A stretch of DNA of 53,587 nucleotides from Rubrivivax sp. (GTDB lineage Bacteria; Pseudomonadota; Gammaproteobacteria; Burkholderiales; Burkholderiaceae_C), in NCBI GenBank assembly GCA_019635285.1, contig JAHBZS010000035.1:1-53587 (forward strand), in the 5' to 3' direction. Positions 7,297 through 16,652 of this stretch are shown here, piece by piece. The translations under genes and the position numbers were made by a program. The stretch's first letter is position 1; the number at the start of each line of letters is the position of its first letter. A model generated the notes under the pieces. It made no database searches. It was given only the letters and a program-made list of their open reading frames with translations, and was not told the DNA's origin.

Positions 7297-9390
7297 ATGA
7301 CCCTCCCGTGGCCCCTGGCAACTGGCACGGCCGTGTCGGCGCGACGGTGCCTGACACGTTGGTGGCCATGCATCGCCGGGCTGCTGCTGGCGCCGCCGGC
7401 CTTCGCGGCCTGCGCGCCGCCGCCGCAGATGCCGGTGGCGGCCCAGCTGCTGCTGCTGGAGCGCGACGGCCGCGCCCAACCCCAGGCCTGTGCCGCGCGC
7501 CTGGCGGCGCTGGCCGCGGCCGAAGGCACGGCCGCCGCGCAGCGCACGCAGGCGCTGCTGCTGCAAGGCTGGCTGCTGGCCGGGCTGTCCGACCCCGCCG
7601 GCACCGAGGCCGCGGCGCGCCAGCTCGAGCGGGCCGGCGAGGCCGGCGACCCGCCGCTGGCGGCGGCGGCCGCCCTGCTGGTGCGTGCGAGGCTGGCCGA
7701 GCAGAGCGGCGACACGGCACGCGCCGGCGAGCTGATCGACCAGGCGTCCGCGCGACTGCCGGGCCAGGCCGGCACGCTGGACCGGCTGCGCTTCACGTCG
7801 GCGCAGGCGCACATCCGCAATGCGGCCAGCCGGCTGCAGGACGCCATCCGCCTGGACCACCAGTCGCTGAAGCTGGCGGACGAACTGGCCGAGCCGTGGC
7901 GCCAGGCCGAGGCGCGCAACGACCTGGCCTACAGCTACTACCAGGCCGAGCAGCTGCAGCCGGCGCGCCGCCTGAGCGACGAGGCCCTGGACCTGGCGCG
8001 GCGCTCCGGCGACGCCGTCACGCTGGCGCATGTCTACACGGTGCAGGGCATCATCCTCGACGCGCTGGGCGACAAGGCCGCAGAGCGCGACGCGCTGCAT
8101 GCGGCGCTGGACCAGGCGCAGCGTGCCGGCGCCAGGTACGAGGAATCGCTGTACCTGGCCAACCTGGCCGACCACTACCTGAAAGGCGGCGACTACGCCA
8201 CGGCGCTGCGCTACGCCCAGCATGCGCTGCCGTTGACGCGCGAGCTGAAGAACCTGGGCGGCGAGACCGTGGCGTTGGCCAACATCGGTCTGGCGCAGAT
8301 CGCCTTGCGCGACATCGAGTCCGGCAAGCGCCATCTGCGCGCGTCGATCGACATCGACGAACGGCGCGGCTCGATCACCGGCGTGTCCAGCACCTACGCC
8401 GAGATGGCGCAGTTCCTGGAGCGGGCTGGCGACCTGCGCGGCGCGATCGAGGCCTGGCAGCGCCACCGCGCGCTGGCCACGCAGCTCCTGGCGCGCGACC
8501 AGCAGCAGGCCATTCTCGAGATGCAGGAGCAGTTCGACGGCGAGCGGCGCAGCCGCGAGCTGGCGCTGCTGCAGCGCGACGGGCAGATCCAGTCCGAGGA
8601 ACTGCGCGCGCTGGCCCTGGAGCAGCGGCTGTGGTGGCTGGCCGCCGTCAGCGGCGCCCTGGTCGTGCTGCTGGTGCTGCTGGGCTTGCTCCGCGTGCGC
8701 GCGACCAACCAGCAGCTGGCACGCAGCAACGCGATGCTCAAACAACAGTCCGAAGTGGACCCGCTGACCGGCCTGGCCAACCGCCGCCACCTGCAGGAGG
8801 CGGTGCGGCGACTGGGCGTCGAGGGCCGCTTCAGCGGCACGGTGCTGCTGGCCGACCTGGATCACTTCAAGCGCGTCAACGACCGCTACGGCCACGCGGC
8901 CGGCGACGCGGTGCTGGCGCAGGTGGCGCAGCGCCTGCGGCAGATGCTGCGCGACACCGACCTGATCGTGCGCTGGGGCGGCGAGGAGTTCCAGGTGGTG
9001 GTGCACGCGCTCGACAAGGACGCCGTGCAGGCGCTGGCGCAGCGCATGCTGGATGGGATCGGCGGCACGCCCTGCCTGCACGACGAGCGGCCGGTGCCGG
9101 TGAGCGTATCGATCGGCTACGCCACCTTCCCGCTGGAGCCGTCGTTGCTGGCGGTGTCGTGGGAGCGCGCGATCGGCCTGGTGGACACCGCGCTGTACCT
9201 GGCCAAGGCGCATGGCCGCAACCGCGCCTACGGCGTGCGCATGGTGCGCGCCGACGACGAGCAGCAGCTCGAGGCCGTTGGCCGGGCGCTGGAGACCGCC
9301 TGGCTGGCGGGCGAAGTCACGCTGACCTCGCTGCGCGGACCGGCCGATGCCCGGGCCGAGCCGCAGCTGGCCGAGCGCGAGTTCGCATGA
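7297..9390 (+). CDS. TPR-repeat diguanylate cyclase (GGDEF), first of a tandem pair
   Basis: A 697-residue membrane-bound diguanylate cyclase, making cyclic di-GMP from GTP. The order is: signal-like segment ending LLLAPPAFAACA, a long alpha-helical TPR-type sensor region (about residues 40-430, e.g. ARNDLAYSYYQAEQLQPAR and LANIGLAQIALRDIESG), one transmembrane helix (LAAVSGALVVLLVLLGLL, about 449-466), and a C-terminal GGDEF domain. The active-site motif is GGEEF at residues 561-565, and RDTD five residues before it is an intact inhibitory I-site, so feedback control is likely. VDPLTGLANRRHL and ADLDHFKRVND are also canonical. The ATG at 7297 is chosen as the best start for the signal segment. 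It overlaps the next cyclase by ATGA. Confidence 0.9.
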   Translation: MTLPWPLATGTAVSARRCLTRWWPCIAGLLLAPPAFAACAPPPQMPVAAQLLLLERDGRAQPQACAARLAALAAAEGTAAAQRTQALLLQGWLLAGLSDPAGTEAAARQLERAGEAGDPPLAAAAALLVRARLAEQSGDTARAGELIDQASARLPGQAGTLDRLRFTSAQAHIRNAASRLQDAIRLDHQSLKLADELAEPWRQAEARNDLAYSYYQAEQLQPARRLSDEALDLARRSGDAVTLAHVYTVQGIILDALGDKAAERDALHAALDQAQRAGARYEESLYLANLADHYLKGGDYATALRYAQHALPLTRELKNLGGETVALANIGLAQIALRDIESGKRHLRASIDIDERRGSITGVSSTYAEMAQFLERAGDLRGAIEAWQRHRALATQLLARDQQQAILEMQEQFDGERRSRELALLQRDGQIQSEELRALALEQRLWWLAAVSGALVVLLVLLGLLRVRATNQQLARSNAMLKQQSEVDPLTGLANRRHLQEAVRRLGVEGRFSGTVLLADLDHFKRVNDRYGHAAGDAVLAQVAQRLRQMLRDTDLIVRWGGEEFQVVVHALDKDAVQALAQRMLDGIGGTPCLHDERPVPVSVSIGYATFPLEPSLLAVSWERAIGLVDTALYLAKAHGRNRAYGVRMVRADDEQQLEAVGRALETAWLAGEVTLTSLRGPADARAEPQLAEREFA

Positions 9391-11483
9391 CGGCCCGGGC
9401 CTGGATGCGCGCGGCTTGGCTGGCAGCCGTCGGCCTGGCGTTCGCCGCCGGCGCACGGGCCGGCATCGGGCAGCGCATCGACCAGCTGCAGCGCCAGGGC
9501 TACGACCGGCCGGACGCGGCCTTGGCCGAACTGCGGCGCTTGCCGATCCCCGAGGCTGAGGTCGCGGCCTCGCGGCTGCGGCTGCTGGCGGCCGGCATCG
9601 TCGCCGCACAGAGCGGCCGCCAGGCCGAGGCGCAACGCTGGGCGGACGCGCTGCACCGGCAGGCGCGACGGCAGCACGACGATCAGGCCGCGGCCGCCGC
9701 CGGCCTGGTGCAGGCGCTGCTGGCGCACAACGCGGGCCGGCTGGACGTCGCCGCGGCAGGGGCCGGCAAGGTGCGTGACGCGCTGCAGCCGTATTGCCCG
9801 GTGCTGGCCCGGGCCGCGGGGCCGGGGCCGCTGCGCAGCAGCGCGGTGGTGGACATCGACGGCTTCCAGCCCGCCGCGGCGGCTTGCGAGTACCGCATCG
9901 CATGGCAGGCGCTGCAGCTGCTGCAGCAGTACGCCGTCTATACCGGCGACTGGGCCGGCGCCGACCGGCAGGCGAAGCTGGCGCGCGAACTGGCGGCCAG
10001 CGCCGGCGACGACTTTCGCGTGGCCTGGAGCACCGGCGACCTGGCCTGGATCGCGGCGCGCAGCGAAGGCATAGATGCCGCGCTGCCGCTGCTGTACCAG
10101 GCGCAACGGCTGGCCCAGCGCAGCGCCGACCCGGTGCTGCAGGCGCGCACGCGGCTGGCCGAGGCCCGGATGGCCGCGCAGCGCGGCGACCGCGAGGGCA
10201 TGCTGCGCCTGGCCGAACAGGCGTTGCCGCTGGCCAAGGCGGCGGCCTCGCCGCGCCTGGAGGCCAGCGTGCTGAGCTTCCTGAGCGACGCCTACGCCAA
10301 GCTCGGGCGGCCGGCCGAGGCGCTGCGGGCCGCGGAGCGCGGGCTGCCGATCGTGCACCGCCATCTGGACCGCCATGCCGAGCTGGCACTGGTGAACAAC
10401 GCCGGCCTGGCGAAGATCGGGCTGCAGCGCGTCGCCGAGGGCCTGAAGGACCTGCTGCATGTGGAGCACCTGACGCAGGACGCCGGGCTGAGTGCGCTGC
10501 GCGCCGAGGCGCTGCGCGAATACGACGAGGCGCTGGCCGCCGCCGGCGACGCGCGCGGCGCGCTGGCGCTGTTCCACCGCGAGCGCGAGCTCAGCGCCGA
10601 GGTCATGCGGCTCCAGCGCGAGGCCATGCTGAGCGATCTGCGGCAGGCCAACGACCGCGACCGCCAGCAGCGCCACATCGGGCTGCAGGCCCGCGACAAC
10701 CAGCTCAAGGCGGCTGCGCTGGCCAGCCAGGACCTGGCGCACCGGGTGTGGGCGGTGGCCGCGCTGCTGGTGCTGCTGTCGGCCGCGCTGCTGGCGCTGG
10801 TCTACCGGCGCGTGCGCGCCACGCAGCGGCAGCTGCAGTCCAGCCAGGCGCGGCTGCGTGTGCAGAGCGAGCGCGACCCGCTGACCAACCTGGCCAACCG
10901 GCGCCACTTCCTGTCGGTGATGCAGACCACCCGCGCGCTGGGCGGCAGCGGCTTCGAGGGCGCGCTGCTGCTGGTGGACATCGACCACTTCAAGCACGTC
11001 AACGACGGCCACGGCCATGCGGCCGGCGACCTGGTGCTGTGCGAGGTCGCCCGGCGCCTGAGCGAAGCCGTGCGCGGCGACGACCTGGTGGTGCGCTGGG
11101 GCGGCGAGGAGTTTCTGGTGCTGGCGCTGCAGGTGCCCGCCGAGCAGGCCGAGCAGCTGGCCGAGCGCGTGGTCGGCCACATCGGGCGGCGGCCGGTGGT
11201 GGTGCAGGGCAAGCCGGTGCAGGTGACCGTGTCGGTGGGCTACGCACGCTTTCCGCTGCCGCCGCACGTGCTGCCGGTGGGCTGGGAGCAGGCCATCAAC
11301 CTGGCCGACATGGCGCTGTACACCGCCAAGAACCAGGGCCGCAACCGCGCCGTGGGCATCGTCGCCGCGCAGGCACAAAGCGCACCCGAACTGCGCCACA
11401 TCGAAGGCGACTTCGACCGGGCCTGGCATGAGGGCCGCGTGACGCTGAAGGTCGCGCCCGGGCCGCTGGCACTGGCCGCCTGA
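9387..11483 (+). CDS. TPR-repeat diguanylate cyclase (GGDEF), second of a tandem pair
   Basis: A 698-residue protein with the same architecture as the gene before it: signal peptide (MTARAWMRAAWLAAVGLAFA, then AGARA), TPR-like periplasmic region, one transmembrane helix (VWAVAALLVLLSAALLALVY) and a GGDEF domain. GGEEF lies at residues 572-576, with an intact I-site RGDD five residues upstream. The GGDEF halves resemble each other closely (DPLTNLANRRHFL here, DPLTGLANRRHLQ before), while the sensor halves differ much more, as expected of an old tandem duplication. The start overlaps the previous stop (ATGA at 9387-9390), so the two are co-translated. Product and sensor signal are inferred from the family. 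Confidence 0.9.
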   Translation: MTARAWMRAAWLAAVGLAFAAGARAGIGQRIDQLQRQGYDRPDAALAELRRLPIPEAEVAASRLRLLAAGIVAAQSGRQAEAQRWADALHRQARRQHDDQAAAAAGLVQALLAHNAGRLDVAAAGAGKVRDALQPYCPVLARAAGPGPLRSSAVVDIDGFQPAAAACEYRIAWQALQLLQQYAVYTGDWAGADRQAKLARELAASAGDDFRVAWSTGDLAWIAARSEGIDAALPLLYQAQRLAQRSADPVLQARTRLAEARMAAQRGDREGMLRLAEQALPLAKAAASPRLEASVLSFLSDAYAKLGRPAEALRAAERGLPIVHRHLDRHAELALVNNAGLAKIGLQRVAEGLKDLLHVEHLTQDAGLSALRAEALREYDEALAAAGDARGALALFHRERELSAEVMRLQREAMLSDLRQANDRDRQQRHIGLQARDNQLKAAALASQDLAHRVWAVAALLVLLSAALLALVYRRVRATQRQLQSSQARLRVQSERDPLTNLANRRHFLSVMQTTRALGGSGFEGALLLVDIDHFKHVNDGHGHAAGDLVLCEVARRLSEAVRGDDLVVRWGGEEFLVLALQVPAEQAEQLAERVVGHIGRRPVVVQGKPVQVTVSVGYARFPLPPHVLPVGWEQAINLADMALYTAKNQGRNRAVGIVAAQAQSAPELRHIEGDFDRAWHEGRVTLKVAPGPLALAA

Positions 11484-11502
11484 CGCGCAGGCCGCCGCGC
11501 GC

Positions 11503-12024
11503 TCAGGTTTTCAGGCGCAGGCGGCCCAGGTAGTCGCGCTTGCCCAGCGGCATGCCGCGATGGCGCAGCAGGTCGTAGGCGGTGGTGGCGTGGAAGTAGA
11601 AGTTGGGCACCGAGAACGACAGCAGGAAGTCCTCGGCGACGAAGGGCAGGCGGCGCTCGCCGAGCTGGAACACCATGTCCTTGCCCATCAGCGCATCAAC
11701 CTCGTCGCGGCGCAGTGCGTCCAGGCCCTGACGCGCCTGCGTCACCAGCGCCTGCAGCCCCGCGAAATCCACCCCCGGCGGCGGTACGGGCGGCTTGAAC
11801 AGGCCGTCGCGCGCGGCGTTCAGCGCACCCATCGAATGGTGCGCGGCCGAGACCACCTGGAAGCTGAAGGGCAGCATGTCCGGCGCAAGACGCGCGTCGA
11901 CGATCTCGCCCAGCGGCGTGCCCTGCTGCGCGAAATGCGCCGGTGCGCGGCTCAGGATGGTGTCCAGCGCGGCGAGGCCTTGCTGGAAGTTGGCCACCGT
12001 GGCGTCGTAGAGCGTGAAGGGCAT
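11503..12024 (-). CDS. DUF1993 family protein
   Basis: A 173-residue soluble protein of the DUF1993 family, which resembles the DinB-like four-helix fold and has no settled function. Typical stretches are the start MPFTLYDATVANFQQGLAAL, the central MLPFSFQVVSAAHHS, and the C-terminal SFSVPNFYFHATTAYDLLRHRGMPLGKRDYLG. The histidines in AAHHS and FHATTAYDLLRH sit where a metal could bind in DinB-like folds, which is inference. It lies 22 bases downstream of the Soe-like membrane subunit gene and on the same strand orientation as read leftwards, but nothing ties it to that enzyme. Confidence 0.85.
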   Translation of the reverse strand: MPFTLYDATVANFQQGLAALDTILSRAPAHFAQQGTPLGEIVDARLAPDMLPFSFQVVSAAHHSMGALNAARDGLFKPPVPPPGVDFAGLQALVTQARQGLDALRRDEVDALMGKDMVFQLGERRLPFVAEDFLLSFSVPNFYFHATTAYDLLRHRGMPLGKRDYLGRLRLKT

Positions 12025-12046
12025 GACCGGTCTCCGTGGGCGCCGA

Positions 12047-12970
12047 TCATGACACGGTCTGGTAGTACAGGTTCTGCGGATGCCGGGCCTGGGCCAGGAA
12101 GAACCAGCGCTCGGCCACCAGCCCCGGCGCCTGCAGCAGCATGGCGGCGACCCAGGGCCAGGCGGCGCCGCTCACCAGGCCGACGACCAGCAGCAGCGCG
12201 GGCAGCGCGAAGCAGAACAGCAGGAAGAAGCCGCGCACCTGGCGCAGCCGGGCCGGCGTGCGGCCGTGGAAGAACTCCTGCGTGTTGAAGGCGCCGGCGG
12301 TCATGCCGCGGGAGATCTGCGCGACGCGCGGCGCGTGGATGCCGGTGGCCGACTGCAGCGTCGACCGCAGCGGCAGCCGCGCGTTGCGGGCCAGCGCGGC
12401 CAGGCGGGATACCGCCGCGGCGAGCGTGAGCGCCAGGGCGATCGGCGCGGCGGCCAGCAGCAGCGCGCGCTGCTGCTGCCACGCGGCCAGCGCGCAGGCC
12501 AGCACCAGCCCGGAGGACAGGCCGATCAGCACGAAGTTGGCCAGCGTCAGCGGCTGCGCCCATTCGGGAATGAAGCGGATGCAGGCATAGATCATCGCGG
12601 TGCACAGCCACAGCAGCGCCGCCAGCAGCAGCGCCGCCCACGGCAGCCACGGCAGGTCCCAGCCCTGGTGCAGCGCCAGCCACCAGCCGGCACACGCGGC
12701 GATGAAGGCCGGCAGCACGATGACCTCGCGCGACAGCCAGGAGGTGCGCCACATGCTGGCCGCGCGCCAGGCGCGCTCCGGCCGGCCCAGGTGGAAGACC
12801 GAGGCCACCAGCGCCGCGAGCAGCAGCACCACGGCCAGCGCCAGCGCCTGCGCCAGGAAGGCGGTGTGCATCGGCAGCGAGGCCAGTTCGGCCAGTGCCA
12901 AGGTGACGACCAGCCCCTGCGCGGCGCCGGCCAGCGTGGTGAACAGCACCACCGACCAGGCCGGCTTCAT
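12047..12970 (-). CDS. soeC: DmsC-type membrane anchor subunit (SoeC-like)
   Basis: A 307-residue membrane protein with about eight hydrophobic helices, of the DmsC family that anchors molybdenum oxidoreductases and exchanges electrons with quinones. Landmarks are VFHLGRPERAWRA (the HLGRP-type loop) and the GIHAPRVAQIS/AFNTQEFFHGR stretches near the C-terminal helices. It is the last gene of the three-gene operon and overlaps the iron-sulfur subunit gene by four bases (ATGA at 12967-12970), so stoichiometric production is likely. In a sulfite dehydrogenase it would pass electrons from the cytoplasmic enzyme to the quinone pool. The family is sure; the Soe assignment rests on the catalytic subunit and the neighbours. 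Confidence 0.75.
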   Translation of the reverse strand: MKPAWSVVLFTTLAGAAQGLVVTLALAELASLPMHTAFLAQALALAVVLLLAALVASVFHLGRPERAWRAASMWRTSWLSREVIVLPAFIAACAGWWLALHQGWDLPWLPWAALLLAALLWLCTAMIYACIRFIPEWAQPLTLANFVLIGLSSGLVLACALAAWQQQRALLLAAAPIALALTLAAAVSRLAALARNARLPLRSTLQSATGIHAPRVAQISRGMTAGAFNTQEFFHGRTPARLRQVRGFFLLFCFALPALLLVVGLVSGAAWPWVAAMLLQAPGLVAERWFFLAQARHPQNLYYQTVS

Positions 12971-13665
12971 TGGCTCTCCTCGGCCGCGGGCGTGATGCGG
13001 CGCGGCAGGTAGTGGTTGGCCGGGCGCGTGTCCCATTCGGGCATCAGCGGGTAGCCGCCGCGCGCGCGAATCGTCTGCGACACCTCGGAGTCCGGGTCGT
13101 GCACGTCGCCGAACAGCCGTGCGCCCGTGGGGCAGGCCATCACGCAGGCGGGCTTGCGCTCCTCGGGCGGCAAGGTGTCGCTGTAGATGCGGTCCACACA
13201 CAGCGTGCACTTGGTCATCACCTGGCGCGCGCCGTCGAGTTCGCGCGCGCCGTAGGGGCAGGCCCAGGCGCAGTACTTGCAGCCGATGCACTTGTCGTAG
13301 TCCACCAGCACGATGCCGTCTTCCTTGCGCTTGTAGCTGGCGCCGGTGGGGCACACGGGCACGCACGGCGGGTCCTCGCAGTGCAGGCAGCTCTTCGGGA
13401 AGTGCACCGTCTGCGTGTCGGGATAGCTGCCGGCCTCGTAGGTCTGCACGCGGTTGAAGAAGGTGCCCACCGGGTCGCTGCCGTAGGCGTCGACATCGGC
13501 CAGCGGGCCGGCCGTGCCCGAGGTGTTCCACTGCTTGCAGCTGGTCACGCAGGCATGGCAGCCGACGCAGACGTTCAGGTCGATGACCAGCGCCAGCTGC
13601 TTGGCCAGCGTCTCGGGCGGCGGCTCGGGTTCGGTCTGCACAAGCTTGCGCAACCAGGCGATCAT
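12967..13665 (-). CDS. soeB: Four-cluster ferredoxin subunit (SoeB/DmsB-like)
   Basis: A 232-residue electron-transfer subunit with the cysteine groups for four iron-sulfur clusters: NVCVGCHACVTSC, SCLHCEDPPCVPVCP, KCIGCKYCAWACPYG and the split KCTLC...PACVMACPTG. This is the DmsB/NrfC/PhsB pattern. No Tat or other export signal is present, so it should work on the cytoplasmic side together with the catalytic subunit. It overlaps its neighbours by four bases on both sides (12967-12970 and 13662-13665). It would carry electrons from the molybdenum subunit to the membrane anchor. Confidence 0.8.
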   Translation of the reverse strand: MIAWLRKLVQTEPEPPPETLAKQLALVIDLNVCVGCHACVTSCKQWNTSGTAGPLADVDAYGSDPVGTFFNRVQTYEAGSYPDTQTVHFPKSCLHCEDPPCVPVCPTGASYKRKEDGIVLVDYDKCIGCKYCAWACPYGARELDGARQVMTKCTLCVDRIYSDTLPPEERKPACVMACPTGARLFGDVHDPDSEVSQTIRARGGYPLMPEWDTRPANHYLPRRITPAAEESQ

Positions 13666-16583
13666 GGCTTGGCTCCTTTGGCGAAGTAGCGCAGCACACG
13701 CTCGCCGACGCGCGTGCCGGGCGGCGCCGGCACGGCTTTGACCTGCGGGAAGCTCTGCTGGGCGTCATCGGGCTCGGCCGGGCGCAGGCGCACGCGCACG
13801 TCGTACCAGCCGGCCTGGCCGGTGATCGGGTCGGAGTTGCTGATCGTGCCGCCGGCGAAAGGCAGCTCCTCGCTGATCAGGTGGTTGAGCAGGAAGCCCT
13901 TGCGCGACTCGTCGGCGCCGGGGGCGAGCATCCAGGCACCGTCGGCCTTGCCGATGGCGTTCCAGGTCCACACCGTGCCGGGCTCGACGGCCTCGCTGTA
14001 GCGCAGCAGGCAGCGCACCTGGCCCCAGCGGCTTTCCACCCAGCACCAGCCGCCGTCTTCGATGCCGGCGGCGCGCGCCGTCACCGGGTTGACCTGCAGG
14101 GTGTTGTGGCCGTGGATCTGGCGCAGCCAGGCGTTCTGCGAGTCCCACGAGTGATACATCGCCATCGGCCGCTGCGTCACCGCGTTCAGCGGGTAGGCCT
14201 GCAGGTCGGTGGCGGCCTCTTCCAGCGGCGCATACCAGAAGGGCAGCGGGTCGAAGTAGGTGGCGATGCGCTCACGCAGCGCCTCGGGCGGCTGCCGCCC
14301 CGCCGTCTTGCCCTGGGCCGCCAGGCGGAAGCCCTGCAGCGTGTCGGAATACAGCGCCAGCTGGATGGGGTCGTTCTTCTGGCGCCAGAACTTGTCCTTG
14401 GCGAAGTCGAGGTAGGCGCGGTTCCAGTTGCGCATGTAGTGCATGCCTTCGGGCATGTGGTACTGGAACACGCAGTTGTTCTGCGCGTACATCTCCCACT
14501 GCTTCGGGTTGGGCTCGCCGCGCAGGTGCTCGCTGCCGTCCTTGCCGCGCCAGCCCATCAGGAAGCCGATGCCCGGCAGCGACTGGAAGTTGACGACGAA
14601 GTCCGGGTAGTCCTTGAACTTGCGCGTGCCCTCGGGCGTGGTGAAGGCCGGGAACTGCAGCCGCGAGGCCAGCTCGATCAGCACCTCCTGGAAGGGCCGG
14701 CATTCGCCGGTGCGCGGCAGCACCGGCACGCGCACCGAATCGACCGGCCCGTCGAACTCGCTGATCGGCCGGTCGAGCATGCTCATCACGTCGTGGCGCT
14801 CGAGGTAGGTGGTGTCGGGCAGCACCAGGTCGGCGAGGGCCACGGTCTCGCTGGCGAAGGCGTCGCACACCACCAGGAAGGGAATCATGTACTCGCCCTG
14901 CGCGTCCTTGCGGTTGAGCATCTCGCGCACCGCCATGGTGTTCATGCTGCTGTTCCAGGCCATGTTGGCCATGAAGATCAGCAGCGTGTCGATGCGGTAG
15001 GGGTCGCCCTTGACGGCGTTGGTGATGACGTTGTGCATCAAGCCGTGCGCCGACAGCGGGTGCTCCCACGAAAACGCGTGGTCGATGCGGATCGGCGAGC
15101 CATCCGGGTTGATGGCCAGCTCCTCCGGGCTGGCCGGGAAGCCCAGCGGCGCCGAGTTGAGCGGCGTGTTCGGCTGGATCATCTCCGGCGCATTGAAGGC
15201 GCGGTAGTTGGGCACGATGTGGCGCGGGTAGGGCGCCTTGTGTCGGAAACCCCCGGGCGCGTCGATGGTGCCCAGCACGCTCATCAGCACGGCCAGCGCG
15301 CGCACCGTCTGGAAACCGTTGGAATGCGCGGCCAGCCCGCGCATCGCGTGGAAGGCCAGCGGCCGCGCCGTGGTCGTGGCGTAGGATTTTCCCCAGGCGT
15401 CGGTCCACGGGACCGGCAGCTCGAAGGCCTGTGTCAGCGCGGCGTGGCCCATCTCGAAGGCCAGCTTGCGGATGCGCTCGGCCGGGATGCCGGTGATGGC
15501 CGCCGCCCACTCGGGCGTGCACGGGGCCACGCGCTCGCGCAGCAGCTGGAACGACGGCGCCACGCGCGTGCCGTCGGCCAAGGTGTAGTGGCCTTGCAGC
15601 GCCGGATCGCAAGCGTCGGCGATGCCTTCGGGGTAGGCATTGAGCACGCGCCCGCTGCGCTGGTCCCACACCAGCTTGTTGTGCGGATGTCGCCCGTCGC
15701 CGGGCGGGCCGCGCTCGGGGTCGGGGTCGAAGGCAAACAGCCCCTGGCGCGCGCCGTCGTCCAGCACCACCAGCTGCGGCGCGTTGGTGAAGCGCTTCAG
15801 GAACGCATGGTCCAGCGTGTCGGTGCGGATCAGCTCGTGCAGCAGCGCCATGAACAGCGCGCCGTCGGTGCCGGGCTTGATGGGGATCCATTCGTCGGCG
15901 ATGGCCGAGTAGCCGGTGCGGATCGGGTTGATGCTGATGAAGCGGCCGCCCGCGCGCTTGAACTTCGACAGCGCCACCTTCATCGGGTTGCTGTGGTGGT
16001 CCTCGGCGGTGCCGATCATCACGAACAGCTTGGCGCGTTCCAGGTCCGGCCCGCCGAATTCCCAGAAGCTGCCGCCGACGGTGTAGATCATGCCGGCGGC
16101 CATGTTCACCGAGCAGAAGCCGCCATGCGCCGCGTAGTTGGGCGTGCCGAACTGGCGCGCGAACAGCCCGGTCAGCGCCTGCATCTGGTCGCGTCCGGTG
16201 AACAGCGCGAACTTCTTCGGGTCGGTGGCGCGGATGTGGCGCAGGCGCTCGGTCAGCAGCTCGTAGGCGCGGTCCCAGCTGATCGGCTCGAACTCGCCGG
16301 CGCCGCGCTCGCTGCCGGGCTTGCGCAGCAGCGGCTGCGTCAGCCGCGCGGGCGACACCTGCTTCATGATGCCCGACGCCCCCTTGGCGCAGATCACGCC
16401 CTGGTTCAGCGGGTGCTGGGGGTTGCCGTCGATGTAGCGCACGGCGCCGTCGCGCAGGTGCACGCGGATGCCGCAGCGGCAGGCGCACATGTAGCAGGTG
16501 GTGCACTTGACCTCGTTGACCGACCCCGGGGCGGGGTCCGCCAGCGGGTCGTGCCGAGGCGCCTTCGACAACAGATCGAGCAT
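13662..16583 (-). CDS. soeA: Molybdopterin oxidoreductase catalytic subunit (SoeA-like sulfite dehydrogenase)
   Basis: A 973-residue molybdopterin enzyme of the DMSO reductase family. An N-terminal [4Fe-4S] motif is complete: Cys30, Cys33, Cys37 and Cys65 (C-x2-C-x3-C-x27-C). Cys157 in HGGFCSVN is the likely molybdenum ligand, as in polysulfide/thiosulfate reductases. There is no twin-arginine signal, which sets it apart from the exported DmsA, PsrA and PhsA. The cytoplasmic SoeA subunit of SoeABC sulfite dehydrogenase has this length and layout. The three-gene order with a four-cluster ferredoxin and a DmsC-type anchor, and a TauE/SafE sulfite exporter nearby, fit that role. A different reductase function (polysulfide or another sulfur compound) is the main alternative. 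A LysR gene is divergent upstream. Confidence 0.75.
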   Translation of the reverse strand: MLDLLSKAPRHDPLADPAPGSVNEVKCTTCYMCACRCGIRVHLRDGAVRYIDGNPQHPLNQGVICAKGASGIMKQVSPARLTQPLLRKPGSERGAGEFEPISWDRAYELLTERLRHIRATDPKKFALFTGRDQMQALTGLFARQFGTPNYAAHGGFCSVNMAAGMIYTVGGSFWEFGGPDLERAKLFVMIGTAEDHHSNPMKVALSKFKRAGGRFISINPIRTGYSAIADEWIPIKPGTDGALFMALLHELIRTDTLDHAFLKRFTNAPQLVVLDDGARQGLFAFDPDPERGPPGDGRHPHNKLVWDQRSGRVLNAYPEGIADACDPALQGHYTLADGTRVAPSFQLLRERVAPCTPEWAAAITGIPAERIRKLAFEMGHAALTQAFELPVPWTDAWGKSYATTTARPLAFHAMRGLAAHSNGFQTVRALAVLMSVLGTIDAPGGFRHKAPYPRHIVPNYRAFNAPEMIQPNTPLNSAPLGFPASPEELAINPDGSPIRIDHAFSWEHPLSAHGLMHNVITNAVKGDPYRIDTLLIFMANMAWNSSMNTMAVREMLNRKDAQGEYMIPFLVVCDAFASETVALADLVLPDTTYLERHDVMSMLDRPISEFDGPVDSVRVPVLPRTGECRPFQEVLIELASRLQFPAFTTPEGTRKFKDYPDFVVNFQSLPGIGFLMGWRGKDGSEHLRGEPNPKQWEMYAQNNCVFQYHMPEGMHYMRNWNRAYLDFAKDKFWRQKNDPIQLALYSDTLQGFRLAAQGKTAGRQPPEALRERIATYFDPLPFWYAPLEEAATDLQAYPLNAVTQRPMAMYHSWDSQNAWLRQIHGHNTLQVNPVTARAAGIEDGGWCWVESRWGQVRCLLRYSEAVEPGTVWTWNAIGKADGAWMLAPGADESRKGFLLNHLISEELPFAGGTISNSDPITGQAGWYDVRVRLRPAEPDDAQQSFPQVKAVPAPPGTRVGERVLRYFAKGAKP

Positions 16584-16652
16584 GGCCGGGCTCCTTTCGC
16601 GCAGCGCATGCTAGACAGTCTCGCTGAAAAGAAAAAGCGCACAATACGCTTC

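Noticed and set aside
7245-9386. Apparent upstream extension of the second cyclase to a 1412-residue protein
   Set aside because: The extension is the wrong frame of the first cyclase gene; the second cyclase has its own ATG and signal peptide at 9387.
7156-10389. A 1077-codon open frame on the minus strand across the two cyclase genes
   Set aside because: It is antisense to two clearly coding genes, is rich in Arg, Ala, Pro and Gln with no domain, and results from absence of stops in very GC-rich DNA.
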